Assembly (NCBI RefSeq): GCF_024228675.1
Contig: NZ_CP100464.1
Coordinates: 81,367 to 145,366, forward strand
Direction: 5' to 3'
Source: Salinigranum marinum
Lineage (GTDB): Archaea; Halobacteriota; Halobacteria; Halobacteriales; Haloferacaceae
DNA length: 64,000 bases
Numbering within the stretch: the first letter of the stretch is position 1; each line of letters starts with the position of its first letter. The notes beneath the pieces were generated by a model that was not told the origin of the DNA, made no database searches, and saw only the letters and a program-made list of their open reading frames with translations. This document shows positions 1 through 7,526 of the stretch, piece after piece. The position numbers were made by a program, and so were the translations under genes.

Positions 1-76
1 GTACTGGCTATTCACAACTCTGATAGATGAGCCGAAGTCTCTACTTAGCTCAGTTTCTCTAAAAAAGTTCCACGAA

Positions 77-580
77 TTATACGGAGGCAAAGACAGTAGC
101 GAAGACGGTGAAGAGCGTCCCTCCCATCGAGACGCTGATCATCGTCAGCCCGTACATCACGCCTCGATAGCCCCGAGATCGTGTCTGACCAGTTGGCCCA
201 CCAGCGCCCCAGAGAGCTGCGCCAAGGGAGAAGCACGCCAACCCGAGGAACGAGAGCATCCCAGAGGCTGCTTGAGCGAGAGGGAGGAGGTCACCGGCAC
301 CTCCTGCCTCGTATGGCCATCTTGGTGGGAGAAAATTCGACCCCGCCATCACATATCCGACGAGATCGTAGAACGAACCAAGCCCAAAGATTGCAACCAG
401 CGCAGCGCACGATCCGATCACCATCCCTCGAAATCTCGTCGAGCGACGTGTGTTTGCTCCGGCGGTCCAGTAGCCGATGATGCCCACGACCAGCGCACAG
501 AGTGCGAGATATCTCGCGGTTAGTTCGGCAACCACATAGAGTCGAAACGCGATATCAACGAACGCAGAGACAGACGGCAT
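77..580 (-). CDS. Four-helix integral membrane protein
   Basis: A 167-aa protein with no family I recognise. Four hydrophobic stretches, roughly residues 10-38, 50-78, 98-125 and 138-165, predict four membrane helices, and loops are short. It ends the leftward gene set that opposes the conjugation-like operon, so a role as a small membrane component of that transfer apparatus is a reasonable guess. A 15-bp palindrome lies 46-60 bp upstream of its start and recurs upstream of the small membrane protein at 4289-4567, suggesting shared control. The ATG at 580 is the first in frame. Existence as a gene is fairly secure from composition and length; function is unknown. Confidence 0.7.
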   Translation of the reverse strand: MPSVSAFVDIAFRLYVVAELTARYLALCALVVGIIGYWTAGANTRRSTRFRGMVIGSCAALVAIFGLGSFYDLVGYVMAGSNFLPPRWPYEAGGAGDLLPLAQAASGMLSFLGLACFSLGAALWGAGGPTGQTRSRGYRGVMYGLTMISVSMGGTLFTVFATVFASV

Positions 581-625
581 ATCGATGTCTCACACTTGTC
601 TTGACTCATCATGTGTACTCTGGAA

Positions 626-640
626 GTACGCACTGCGTAC
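626..640. promoter_or_regulatory. 15-bp palindrome, candidate operator
   Basis: GTACGCACTGCGTAC is a perfect palindrome around its central base. It sits 46 bp before the start of the membrane-protein gene ending at 580 and just past the stop of the GTPase gene. The same palindrome, centre base complemented, is at 4704-4718, and both copies lie next to the word CTGGAAGTA (620-628 and 4739-4747). Two shared words at two promoters suggest a common regulator. Confidence 0.45.
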
Positions 641-652
641 ACTCTGTTATTC

Positions 653-1918
653 TCAGTCGTCTTCTGTTCGAGCCTCGAGGGCTTCCTTCGCTTGGTCACG
701 GAGGGAATTTGGTGAGACTGTTTCGTCATCAAAAAAGTAGCGCTCAGCAGATCTACCAAGAGCCCAGGTCGTCGTGAATGCAACACTGGCAGAAACAGCA
801 GCCCCTGCGACCGGGACAAATTCGAATAGCGTTCGAGCGACCGAACGAGCAACGAAACCAGTGACTGCGGTGCCACCCATCGCACTCACATACTCCGTTG
901 CTGTTTCTGCTTTGATTTCCCGGCACGAGAAACCTCCAATGAGTCCAATCAACATGAACTGAAGTCCGAGCAGTACAGGAAGGTCGGCAATTGGCGTCGG
1001 GGCCCCACCAATACCACCGGCTAATGTAGCAAACCTATTCGTGGTACTACGTGAAAACTGTCGCATCAATTCTTCTCGTTTTTGTGCTTGAAAAAATTGA
1101 AGCTGGGCACTTTCTGGAAGATGGCTACCAAGCATCCATGATAACGTTCGAACGTTCCAGTAAGGTTCTTGCAACAAGAATGTAGGCACAACTCCGATGT
1201 GTTCCTCAGAATTAAACTCGTAACCGTACAGCGGTTGCGTGGACTCGAATGGTTCTTTCGATTCTTCGCCGATGACTTCGGCTACGAAATCAAGATTTCG
1301 TTTTATTTTACCTGCAACCTCTGGGTGTTCTTCTGGGGGCCACTGGTTGGGAGCAGCATGGGTATCGACTTTATTCAGACAATAGAGAACCGGTGGGAAT
1401 AACGACGGTCCAAACTCTGCTCGGAGTTTCTTGACCGTGTCAAAGTCCTCTTTTCCAGCTCGGACTTGGTCGGGACTCATGACGTGAAGGATTACATCTG
1501 GGTCATACTCTTTTAGATCCTCTTTGACAAGTTCGACCGTATCTGCTGGCACATCACCGTCGGGCGAGACGCTCTCAAATAGACCACGAGAGTCGATTAT
1601 GTCCCAACTTGCGTACCTTTCACCAAATGAAATATGATACGGAGTGGATTTTGGCGTCGTCGGCTCGACAGAGTCAATTTCAGCAACCTTCTTGTTCGCT
1701 AGCGCGTTTATTAATGATGACTTCCCGACACCAGATCGTCCCATAATGTACAGCACAGGCGCACGAGATTTGTCAATTAGATTTTCCATATCGGAAATTG
1801 CGGTTCCTATCGCTGTATCCATGAGATTCTTTGAACGCTCGTCGCTCATCGGAGCAGCTTCGGCGATTTGTGAGAGTTGGTCGGTGAACCCACGGAATTT
1901 CTCGGGGTCAATAGCCAT
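653..1918 (-). CDS. Membrane-associated GTPase, Era-like with DUF697-type C-terminus
   Basis: A 421-aa P-loop GTPase. G1 is GRSGVGKSS near residues 60-68, G3 is DSRG near 116-119, and G4 is NKVD near 184-187. The C-terminal third (about 300-400) is rich in Gly, Ala and hydrophobic residues with repeated amphipathic or membrane-like segments, as in DUF697/YcjF-type domains fused to HSR1/YcjX-like GTPases. It would hydrolyse GTP at the membrane; what it controls is not visible. It lies between membrane-protein genes in the leftward set. Codon and base composition are a little more AT-rich than in the conjugation operon, which may mean separate acquisition. Family call fairly firm, role unknown. 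Confidence 0.75.
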   Translation of the reverse strand: MAIDPEKFRGFTDQLSQIAEAAPMSDERSKNLMDTAIGTAISDMENLIDKSRAPVLYIMGRSGVGKSSLINALANKKVAEIDSVEPTTPKSTPYHISFGERYASWDIIDSRGLFESVSPDGDVPADTVELVKEDLKEYDPDVILHVMSPDQVRAGKEDFDTVKKLRAEFGPSLFPPVLYCLNKVDTHAAPNQWPPEEHPEVAGKIKRNLDFVAEVIGEESKEPFESTQPLYGYEFNSEEHIGVVPTFLLQEPYWNVRTLSWMLGSHLPESAQLQFFQAQKREELMRQFSRSTTNRFATLAGGIGGAPTPIADLPVLLGLQFMLIGLIGGFSCREIKAETATEYVSAMGGTAVTGFVARSVARTLFEFVPVAGAAVSASVAFTTTWALGRSAERYFFDDETVSPNSLRDQAKEALEARTEDD

Positions 1919-2007
1919 ATCCTTAGCCAGATGAATATCTTCAAAAATCTATTCCTCTCATTATCATCTGGGAGTTCAAGCAGCTCAGATCACTATACTC
2001 AAGCAAC

Positions 2008-4302
2008 TCAACCCTGACGTCGATGAAAGATCCGTATCCAGAACATCGCGAAAACTCCTAGCGCAAGCCACTCAGTGAATAGCGCTACGTTCGAGACGGC
2101 ATCGTTCAGATACCCGACGATCTGGATGGCTCCTACAACTATGGGCTTAGTTGAGACAGCAAGCGCCTGCGTGCTCAGGTAATACCGGTCAGTGCTCGCA
2201 CGCCAATCGTCACCTTGGAACCGCGCTCGGACGATCGGGTTCGTGATTTCGGCCGTTGCGGTGCCGCTTGAATCGGTCGTCACGACTGAGGCCTGTGTCC
2301 CTTCGAGGTAGATTGAGCGGCCGCTAATTGGGGTACCGAACTCGTCGCGGAGGGAAATCTCCGCGGTACTGGCTGCGTCGTCGATGGTCACGTTGAGAAC
2401 GGACCGCTCATACCGAGTGACGGTCTGCGTCGTCTCAATCGGGAAGCCCCATACGTCGATCGCCCCTACGGAGACAGATTCACCAGTCACGGTGTCGGTG
2501 CTCTTGAGGATGCCCGCGTACTGGTCGTACAGCGGACTTGGTTCCGTGTTCTCCGTCGCAACGATCGTGTCGGGTAGCGGTGTGGCCGCGACCGATCCAG
2601 TCTCGACGACGTGAGTGGTCTCCCACCAGATGTGTTGTGCCGCGGATTGTTCCGCCTGCACTTCGACTGTCGCTGGACTCATCCGGTATCGGAGCATCAC
2701 TGGATACCGTGCCCCAACCGAGTGTGAGGCGTTCAGCTCAGATGTTCTCTCGCGAGTCCGTTCCTGCACGTGTGTATTCCGCGCGACTGAAAAGAACCGC
2801 CACGGAGCGGTCACGTACATCGTCTTCTCGCCGATGTGAACCTCGACGTACTCCCACCCTGCAGTGCCGGCAGCAAGACCCTGCTCACCCGTCCAGGTGA
2901 CCGCGACGATGTCCTCCCCGGGTCGGTCGAAGACCCGCACGTCGATTTCGAGGTCATCAGAGTTGACCGTCTCGATTGGGACGGATCGATTGATCGTCAT
3001 TGCCCGTGACTCCTGTTCGAGACGGTCCCATTCCGAGCATCGGCTGCTCGACACACCATAGTGTTTCTCCAGTTCGATCTCGATTCGCAACTGAGCGGTC
3101 ATCGTATGCTCACCGACGGGGAGCGGTCGGGGCTCGGAGTCTGGCGAGGTGTGGTTGAGCGTCGTCCACTCTCCCGGTCCCCATCGCTGCATCCTGATAT
3201 CGTCTGCAGTGACGTTCACCACCGAGGCGTTGGAATCGATCAGCCGGTAGTCCGCCCACCGCGTGAGTGGATACGTACTATTGCCAATCGTACAGGAGTC
3301 GGATTCCGAGTAATCGGACGGGACCTCGATACGATAGTCCCAGGGGACGTGGGTGTTCACTTGCCCGCTGTGGGTGACGTACCGACCTCGATACCAGACA
3401 CCGGGAGTGACGTCGATGAATCCGACGTAGGCGTCACGGACCAGTGCGTGAGAGCCACTTCGCCAGACGAGCGATGTTGAGGCCCCGTCGACCGTGGTGA
3501 ACACTTCGGTCCCGTTGTCTATCGGGACGATCGCTGTGTCCCGAGCAGTTGCCTCACTGGGTGCGAGTTCCGAATACCGGAGCAGGGAATGGACGATTTC
3601 TCGTTTCCGTTCAATGACCGTCTGATACTCGGCGGTGTGGACCAGTGCCGTCTCCGGGTTCGTGACGTTCAGCGTGTTCCCCGTCCGTTCGACCTTGGCA
3701 TCGTAGATGGGGTCCCACCAGCCGTTCGGATTGCGAACTTCGACTGTATACTTGCCCTCAGAGTCTGTCGCTCGCGCGGAGTCAGCCCCGTAGATGGGGA
3801 TGATTCGGAGCTCTCGCTGTCCCCACTTGCGATTCCACTCCTCGAGCGTATACCATCGATCCTGATACGGAACGGTGACTCGACCGTGGAGCCCCGTCTG
3901 ATACATATCTGATTCAGTGGCGATGACGAGCGCGTCGCGGGGTCGGATGCTGTCGTCTTGGAGTTGGACAGGCTGTGTGACGACGGTCCGGTTGACCTCT
4001 CGAATAGCCCCGTTCTCGTATTCGTAGAGCAGGACCGTACTCGAACCCCTTCCAGGGTCGACGTCGTTGCTGGCAAGCACCCGAAACGTCTCGTTGTAGA
4101 TTCTGTCGACGCCCGGCTCCGGTGGTGGAACTCCTCCTTCGTCGGCTGCTGCGGTGACGAGGGCGCTCGTAACACACAGGATAATCACTCCGACGGTGAC
4201 GATTCGCGAGAGTCGTTCAGACTGAAAGAGCCTCCAAAAGTTACGTCGAGGGGAGACAGAATCGGAGTCACTGACTCGCCGAGGAGTGTCACCCGAGGAC
4301 AT
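2008..4302 (-). CDS. Large extracellular protein anchored at both ends
   Basis: A 764-aa protein. A hydrophobic segment near residues 33-55 looks like a signal anchor or signal peptide, and a second near 738-758 is followed by a basic tail (HRRQG), so the ~680 residues between are predicted outside the cell. That part is Thr/Ser/Asp-rich, has many N-x-S/T glycosylation sequons, and ends with an Ig-like or carboxypeptidase-regulatory-like stretch near 640-710. I do not recognise the family. Its 5' end overlaps the small membrane-protein gene at 4289-4567 by 14 bp, so the two are probably co-translated. Opposite a VirB-like operon, it could be a surface adhesin or mating-pair protein; this is inference. 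Confidence 0.7.
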   Translation of the reverse strand: MSSGDTPRRVSDSDSVSPRRNFWRLFQSERLSRIVTVGVIILCVTSALVTAAADEGGVPPPEPGVDRIYNETFRVLASNDVDPGRGSSTVLLYEYENGAIREVNRTVVTQPVQLQDDSIRPRDALVIATESDMYQTGLHGRVTVPYQDRWYTLEEWNRKWGQRELRIIPIYGADSARATDSEGKYTVEVRNPNGWWDPIYDAKVERTGNTLNVTNPETALVHTAEYQTVIERKREIVHSLLRYSELAPSEATARDTAIVPIDNGTEVFTTVDGASTSLVWRSGSHALVRDAYVGFIDVTPGVWYRGRYVTHSGQVNTHVPWDYRIEVPSDYSESDSCTIGNSTYPLTRWADYRLIDSNASVVNVTADDIRMQRWGPGEWTTLNHTSPDSEPRPLPVGEHTMTAQLRIEIELEKHYGVSSSRCSEWDRLEQESRAMTINRSVPIETVNSDDLEIDVRVFDRPGEDIVAVTWTGEQGLAAGTAGWEYVEVHIGEKTMYVTAPWRFFSVARNTHVQERTRERTSELNASHSVGARYPVMLRYRMSPATVEVQAEQSAAQHIWWETTHVVETGSVAATPLPDTIVATENTEPSPLYDQYAGILKSTDTVTGESVSVGAIDVWGFPIETTQTVTRYERSVLNVTIDDAASTAEISLRDEFGTPISGRSIYLEGTQASVVTTDSSGTATAEITNPIVRARFQGDDWRASTDRYYLSTQALAVSTKPIVVGAIQIVGYLNDAVSNVALFTEWLALGVFAMFWIRIFHRRQG

Positions 4303-4567
4303 AGGTCAGGAGGTCGAGGACGGCCGTCCACGCGGTTCCCACGACGAACAAGCCTCCACCTGAGAGAGTCATGCGACGTCCCCACGATCGGCGCTGCAGG
4401 CCGTGACTCCCCAGCCACGCTATCAGACCCAATAGGAACAGACAGAGGCCTGCGTACACGAACACTCGCGGGGTCCACTCTGGGAAATCAAGCATCGAGC
4501 TGAAATCGACGCTACCTTCGAGAAGAATTGTGGCTATCTGTGAACCGATGGTGGATTTCGGATTCAT
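4289..4567 (-). CDS. Small two-helix membrane protein
   Basis: A 92-aa protein when started at the ATG at 4567 (first residues MNPKSTIG); an upstream in-frame ATG at 4687 would add 40 Arg/Ser-rich residues with no sign of conservation, so I prefer the shorter form. Two hydrophobic segments, about residues 32-50 and 64-90, predict two membrane helices. The 3' end overlaps the start of the 764-aa surface-protein gene by 14 bp, suggesting translational coupling and a shared complex. No family recognised. Confidence 0.6.
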   Translation of the reverse strand: MNPKSTIGSQIATILLEGSVDFSSMLDFPEWTPRVFVYAGLCLFLLGLIAWLGSHGLQRRSWGRRMTLSGGGLFVVGTAWTAVLDLLTYVLG

Positions 4568-4703
4568 AGGGTAGCACCTCCAGTCCTCGATGAGGGATAC
4601 GATTCCTCGTGGAGTGGTTGACGAGGACGCTCGATAACGATCATCTGCGCTGAGCGAGGACACCGGCCGACAAAACGACTCCAACATTGCGCGAGACGTA
4701 CGT

Positions 4704-4747
4704 GTACGCAGTGCGTACTGGTGCGTAGTACGTACTTCTGGAAGTAA
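4704..4747. promoter_or_regulatory. Palindrome-rich divergent promoter region
   Basis: This stretch between the leftward membrane-protein genes and the rightward conjugation operon holds the 15-bp palindrome GTACGCAGTGCGTAC (4704-4718), a second short palindrome GTACGTAC (4728-4735) and the word CTGGAAGTA (4739-4747). The first and last recur at 620-640. It is a good candidate operator for a regulator controlling both arms of the transfer region. Confidence 0.45.
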
Positions 4748-4776
4748 GAAGTCACTCTACTGGCCAGAGTAGAGAG

Positions 4777-4917
4777 ATGAACCATCTTTCAGAACGACAC
4801 GACCCGCTACTGTTCGCGGAGCGGGACGAGCTGCGCCAATGCATCAACCTGGTTTCGGTCGTGGCTGAGCTTGCCAGGTCTCGACCGAGTGCTATACTGC
4901 TGGTGAAAGATGCCTGA
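4777..4917 (+). CDS. 46-aa leader protein of the conjugation operon
   Basis: A 46-codon ORF beginning MNHLSERHDP. It has haloarchaeal-looking codons and its stop overlaps the next start by 8 bp (ATGCCTGA at 4910-4917), the same coupling seen through the whole operon. The sequence is partly amphipathic (LVSVVAELA, AILLV). No family recognised. It is the first ORF after the palindromic promoter region, so it could be a genuine small subunit or a translated leader that sets expression of the following genes. Confidence 0.5.
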   Translation: MNHLSERHDPLLFAERDELRQCINLVSVVAELARSRPSAILLVKDA

Positions 4918-5350
4918 GATCGAGATCCAGTTCGCCAGCCCAGAGGAGTACGAGTTGCTCCGGACCATCCGCGACAAGTACGGCGTCCTCTGGCGAGGGA
5001 TGCTCATTCAGGGCGCAACGCAACTCGAGGGGGCACGTCTCCCGCGAGCTCTCTCGCCGCACCACGAGCGATCCACTGACTCGTGTACCGCGGATCGAGG
5101 AGCCGGTGAGCCAATCTTTCAGGTGACCGATGATGCGGCTGATGAGACCAAGTCTGTAACCTATCAGAGACGGCTCTCGGTGGATGAAGACGAGTCGAGT
5201 GGACCGGTCGACCACGGCGAGACGTCGTCTGAAGACGGACGAACAGACTTCGATCTGAGTACGTCACGGAGCCAAGACCGCGATCTGGCCCCTAACTACG
5301 GAGATATCGACCCAGCATCTGATCCCGGACACCGGTGGGTGCTTGAGTGA
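4910..5350 (+). CDS. Small acidic protein, paralogue of the next gene
   Basis: A 146-aa protein. Residues 1-45 share the pattern I-x-(8)-E-x-(2)-L-x-x-I-R-x-x-Y-G-V-x-W-R-G-M-L-I-Q-G-A with the 60-aa product of the next gene, so the two arose by tandem duplication. The remainder (50-146) is Asp/Ser/Arg-rich and probably disordered. The shared N-terminus resembles a short helical domain like those of haloarchaeal ribbon-helix-helix or anti-toxin-like proteins, but I cannot place it. Start ATG at 4910 follows GGTGA. The gene overlaps its neighbours on both sides (8 bp and 4 bp). Confidence 0.65.
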   Translation: MPEIEIQFASPEEYELLRTIRDKYGVLWRGMLIQGATQLEGARLPRALSPHHERSTDSCTADRGAGEPIFQVTDDAADETKSVTYQRRLSVDEDESSGPVDHGETSSEDGRTDFDLSTSRSQDRDLAPNYGDIDPASDPGHRWVLE

Positions 5351-5529
5351 TTATGAAGTCCACACGTATCGAAATCAACGACGACGACCAATTCGCCGTT
5401 CTCGAAGCGATTCGGACGTATTACGGCGTCAACTGGCGAGGGATGCTGATTCAGGGCGCTGAACGGCTCGAAGCCGGCCGGGTGTTTCCAAGCGAATTGG
5501 AATGCGACGCTCACGGGGAGGACAAGTGA
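5347..5529 (+). CDS. Small protein, short paralogue of the preceding gene
   Basis: A 60-aa protein if GTG 5347 is used (GTGA overlap with the preceding stop), 58 aa from ATG 5353. It matches the N-terminal 45 residues of the product encoded just upstream (Y-x-V-N-W-R-G-M-L-I-Q-G-A-E-R-L-E-A versus the same core there) but lacks the acidic tail. A long/short pair at the head of a transfer operon might form a regulatory or structural heterodimer; this is inference. The sequence GGGGAGG near its 3' end is the ribosome-binding site of the next gene. Confidence 0.65.
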   Translation: MIMKSTRIEINDDDQFAVLEAIRTYYGVNWRGMLIQGAERLEAGRVFPSELECDAHGEDK

Positions 5530-5970
5530 ATGCCTGACCCGGTTCCGGTCGCGAGCAACCTGCTGGAATCGAAATTCCTCGGGTTCTCCGTCCGTCGCCT
5601 CGCCGAGTCGATGGCCTTCCCCGTCGCTCCCTGCGCACTCCTCTACACCATCGGGTTCCCGATTCTGGTCACGTTTCCCCTGTTCGTGATCGGTGTCGGC
5701 GTCGGCGCGCTGATATTCGTGAAGACACCGCCCGGTCAGCGTCCGCTCCGGTACGCACACGCGGTCGTTCGGTACCGCTCCAGCAGCAACGTCTACGTCT
5801 GGACGCCGTCGACAGCGCTCGAACACGGCCTCACACACGGGGCCCGTCAGGACGTCTGGCTTACCCAGCCTCCGCATCCAGGCCTCGCGTCCCCCACTCA
5901 GATCACGCATCGATCTCAGCCGGGAGCAACACCTCCTCGAGAGAAACGGAGGCCCGGTGATGGAGTCTAA
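5530..5970 (+). CDS. PrgI/VirB3-like membrane protein
   Basis: A 146-aa protein with a hydrophobic block near residues 34-68 that predicts two adjacent membrane helices, followed by a short P-rich, basic segment. This plan, and its place directly before VirB4-type genes, matches the PrgI/VirB3 family of type IV secretion systems, which sit in the inner membrane and bind the VirB4 ATPase. The tail beyond residue 110 is Pro/Arg-rich and looks disordered. A strong Shine-Dalgarno, GGGGAGG at 5515-5521, precedes ATG 5530. Its 3' end overlaps the next gene. Confidence 0.6.
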   Translation: MPDPVPVASNLLESKFLGFSVRRLAESMAFPVAPCALLYTIGFPILVTFPLFVIGVGVGALIFVKTPPGQRPLRYAHAVVRYRSSSNVYVWTPSTALEHGLTHGARQDVWLTQPPHPGLASPTQITHRSQPGATPPREKRRPGDGV

Positions 5971-7468
5971 CCGACGGTCGACGCTCAACCTCGTGAACTT
6001 CGAGAACGTACGTGACGGTGGTATCATCGAGACGCCGACCGCTTACGCGATGCTCGTCGAAATCGAGCCGCGCGAATGGCTCACGCTTTCGGAGGAACGC
6101 CGGTCGGGCGTGTACATCTCGTTCCTGACGTTCCTGCGCGGTCTGCAGTTCCCGACGCAGTTCCTAACGATGACGACAGAATTCGACGGCGAGCGATACT
6201 TCGCGCAGTTCGTCGGCCCCGATGCTCCTAATGCACCTAGCGGTGAGAGCACTCGAATTTCGGACTCCGAGCCGATGTCGGAACCGGACGAATCCCCTGC
6301 CGGCGAAGCAATCTCGGCAACCGACGGTGGAATCGCCACTACCACGGACGCTGTCGCGGACTCACCCCTGTTGGAGTACGGACGACTGGCCCACGCCGAG
6401 TGGCTGTCTCAAACGCTCTCGATGGCGAACGTGCGCGACCGACGGTTCTTCGTCGCAGTCGCCGTCCGGAAGGGCGAGAACGATACCGACGATGGAAGCC
6501 CGTTCGACGTGATTCGAGATGCACTCCCCATCTCACGGGGTCGGACCGTCGACACCGAGGACTTCTATCTGGACGAAGTGTGGGCGCGTGCACAACGCGT
6601 TGCCTCTCAACTCCCCCGCACGCAGGTCGAGACGACGATTCTCGACTCACGTGAAGCTGTCCTTGACGTCCTGTATCGGGTCTACCGTGGACACGAACCG
6701 CCGATTTCGTTTACTCACGGGATGCTGACTCGTGCAGACGAATCGGTCCTGACCAACCCACGTACCGGTGAGGACCTCGACTTAGACGGCGTCTTCGAGG
6801 CGGCTGACCATCAAGATGACGTCGATCAGGAGACCAAATCCGAACCAAGGCCCGATAATATCGGGGGACTCCCCTATGATGGCCGGGTCGAAGCCGAATA
6901 TATCGAGACTGTCGACCGCTCACAGATCCTGCAGTGGTACGTCCGCAACGTCGGACCCATCGGGAGCAGCGATCGGTATCACTCACCAGGCTCAGTGTAC
7001 TTCGGAACTGCCGCGTTCGTCGTGAGTCTCCTGTGTGCGATTGCTGCAGTCGGATTGTTCCTCGGAAGTGGGCCAGGTACCCAGTCGACAAACGCATCGT
7101 GGCTGGTGCTGCGCGAACTCTCGTTCGGGCTCGCTGCCGGTAGTTTGCCGCTGTTCCTTCTCAGTCTCGTCATCCTCCTCCCGTCGAATTGGGTGGCGAA
7201 ACTCCTGGGTCTCGTGGGAGCTACCATCACGGGAGCGGCTATCGTCCTGTTTCAGGACGCCTACCCTGACCGGTGGACGACATTACCGACCGACCAGACG
7301 GCGGTCGTCGTCGTGGTGTACGCGCTCGGCGTGTTCGTACTCGTCGCTGCGGTCGCGTTGGCTGTCCGGTCACGACGCAGCATCCTCAACGCAGTCGACG
7401 ACTCGGTCGACGAGGGCCGGTACGTCGACGAATATAACCCCGGACTCACGGAGGCGACCGATGTCTGA
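5960..7468 (+). CDS. VirB4 N-domain-like membrane protein of the transfer apparatus
   Basis: About 502 aa from ATG 5960 (GGAGG at 5948-5952 supports this start; GTG 5957 is possible). Residues 1-75 resemble the N-terminal domain of TraC/VirB4 proteins (pattern of a short strand, then a helix F-L-x-F-L-R-G-L-x-F-P-x-Q). Residues 75-140 are acidic and low in complexity. The C-terminal part has four hydrophobic segments, roughly 345-370, 385-410, 412-432 and 450-475. There is no P-loop; the ATPase is the separate 785-aa product downstream. This is best read as a split VirB4 system in which the membrane-contacting part is its own protein. Confidence 0.6.
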   Translation: MESNRRSTLNLVNFENVRDGGIIETPTAYAMLVEIEPREWLTLSEERRSGVYISFLTFLRGLQFPTQFLTMTTEFDGERYFAQFVGPDAPNAPSGESTRISDSEPMSEPDESPAGEAISATDGGIATTTDAVADSPLLEYGRLAHAEWLSQTLSMANVRDRRFFVAVAVRKGENDTDDGSPFDVIRDALPISRGRTVDTEDFYLDEVWARAQRVASQLPRTQVETTILDSREAVLDVLYRVYRGHEPPISFTHGMLTRADESVLTNPRTGEDLDLDGVFEAADHQDDVDQETKSEPRPDNIGGLPYDGRVEAEYIETVDRSQILQWYVRNVGPIGSSDRYHSPGSVYFGTAAFVVSLLCAIAAVGLFLGSGPGTQSTNASWLVLRELSFGLAAGSLPLFLLSLVILLPSNWVAKLLGLVGATITGAAIVLFQDAYPDRWTTLPTDQTAVVVVVYALGVFVLVAAVALAVRSRRSILNAVDDSVDEGRYVDEYNPGLTEATDV

Positions 7469-7526
7469 CCACGGCGTTTCTGTCCAGTTTCGTAACCGAC
7501 TATTCCGTTTGGAGGTATCCCGATGA
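7461..7526 (+). CDS. 21-aa microORF bridging two transfer genes
   Basis: ATG at 7461 lies inside the end of the preceding gene (stop 7466-7468), and the TGA at 7524-7526 overlaps the ATG of the VirB4-like gene. Product MSDHGVSVQFRNRLFRLEVSR. The Shine-Dalgarno GGAGGT (7511-7516) of the VirB4-like gene lies within it. It may only serve to carry ribosomes across the junction, or it may be chance; the same arrangement at 9880-9972 and 11923-12168 makes chance less likely. Confidence 0.35.
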   Translation: MSDHGVSVQFRNRLFRLEVSR

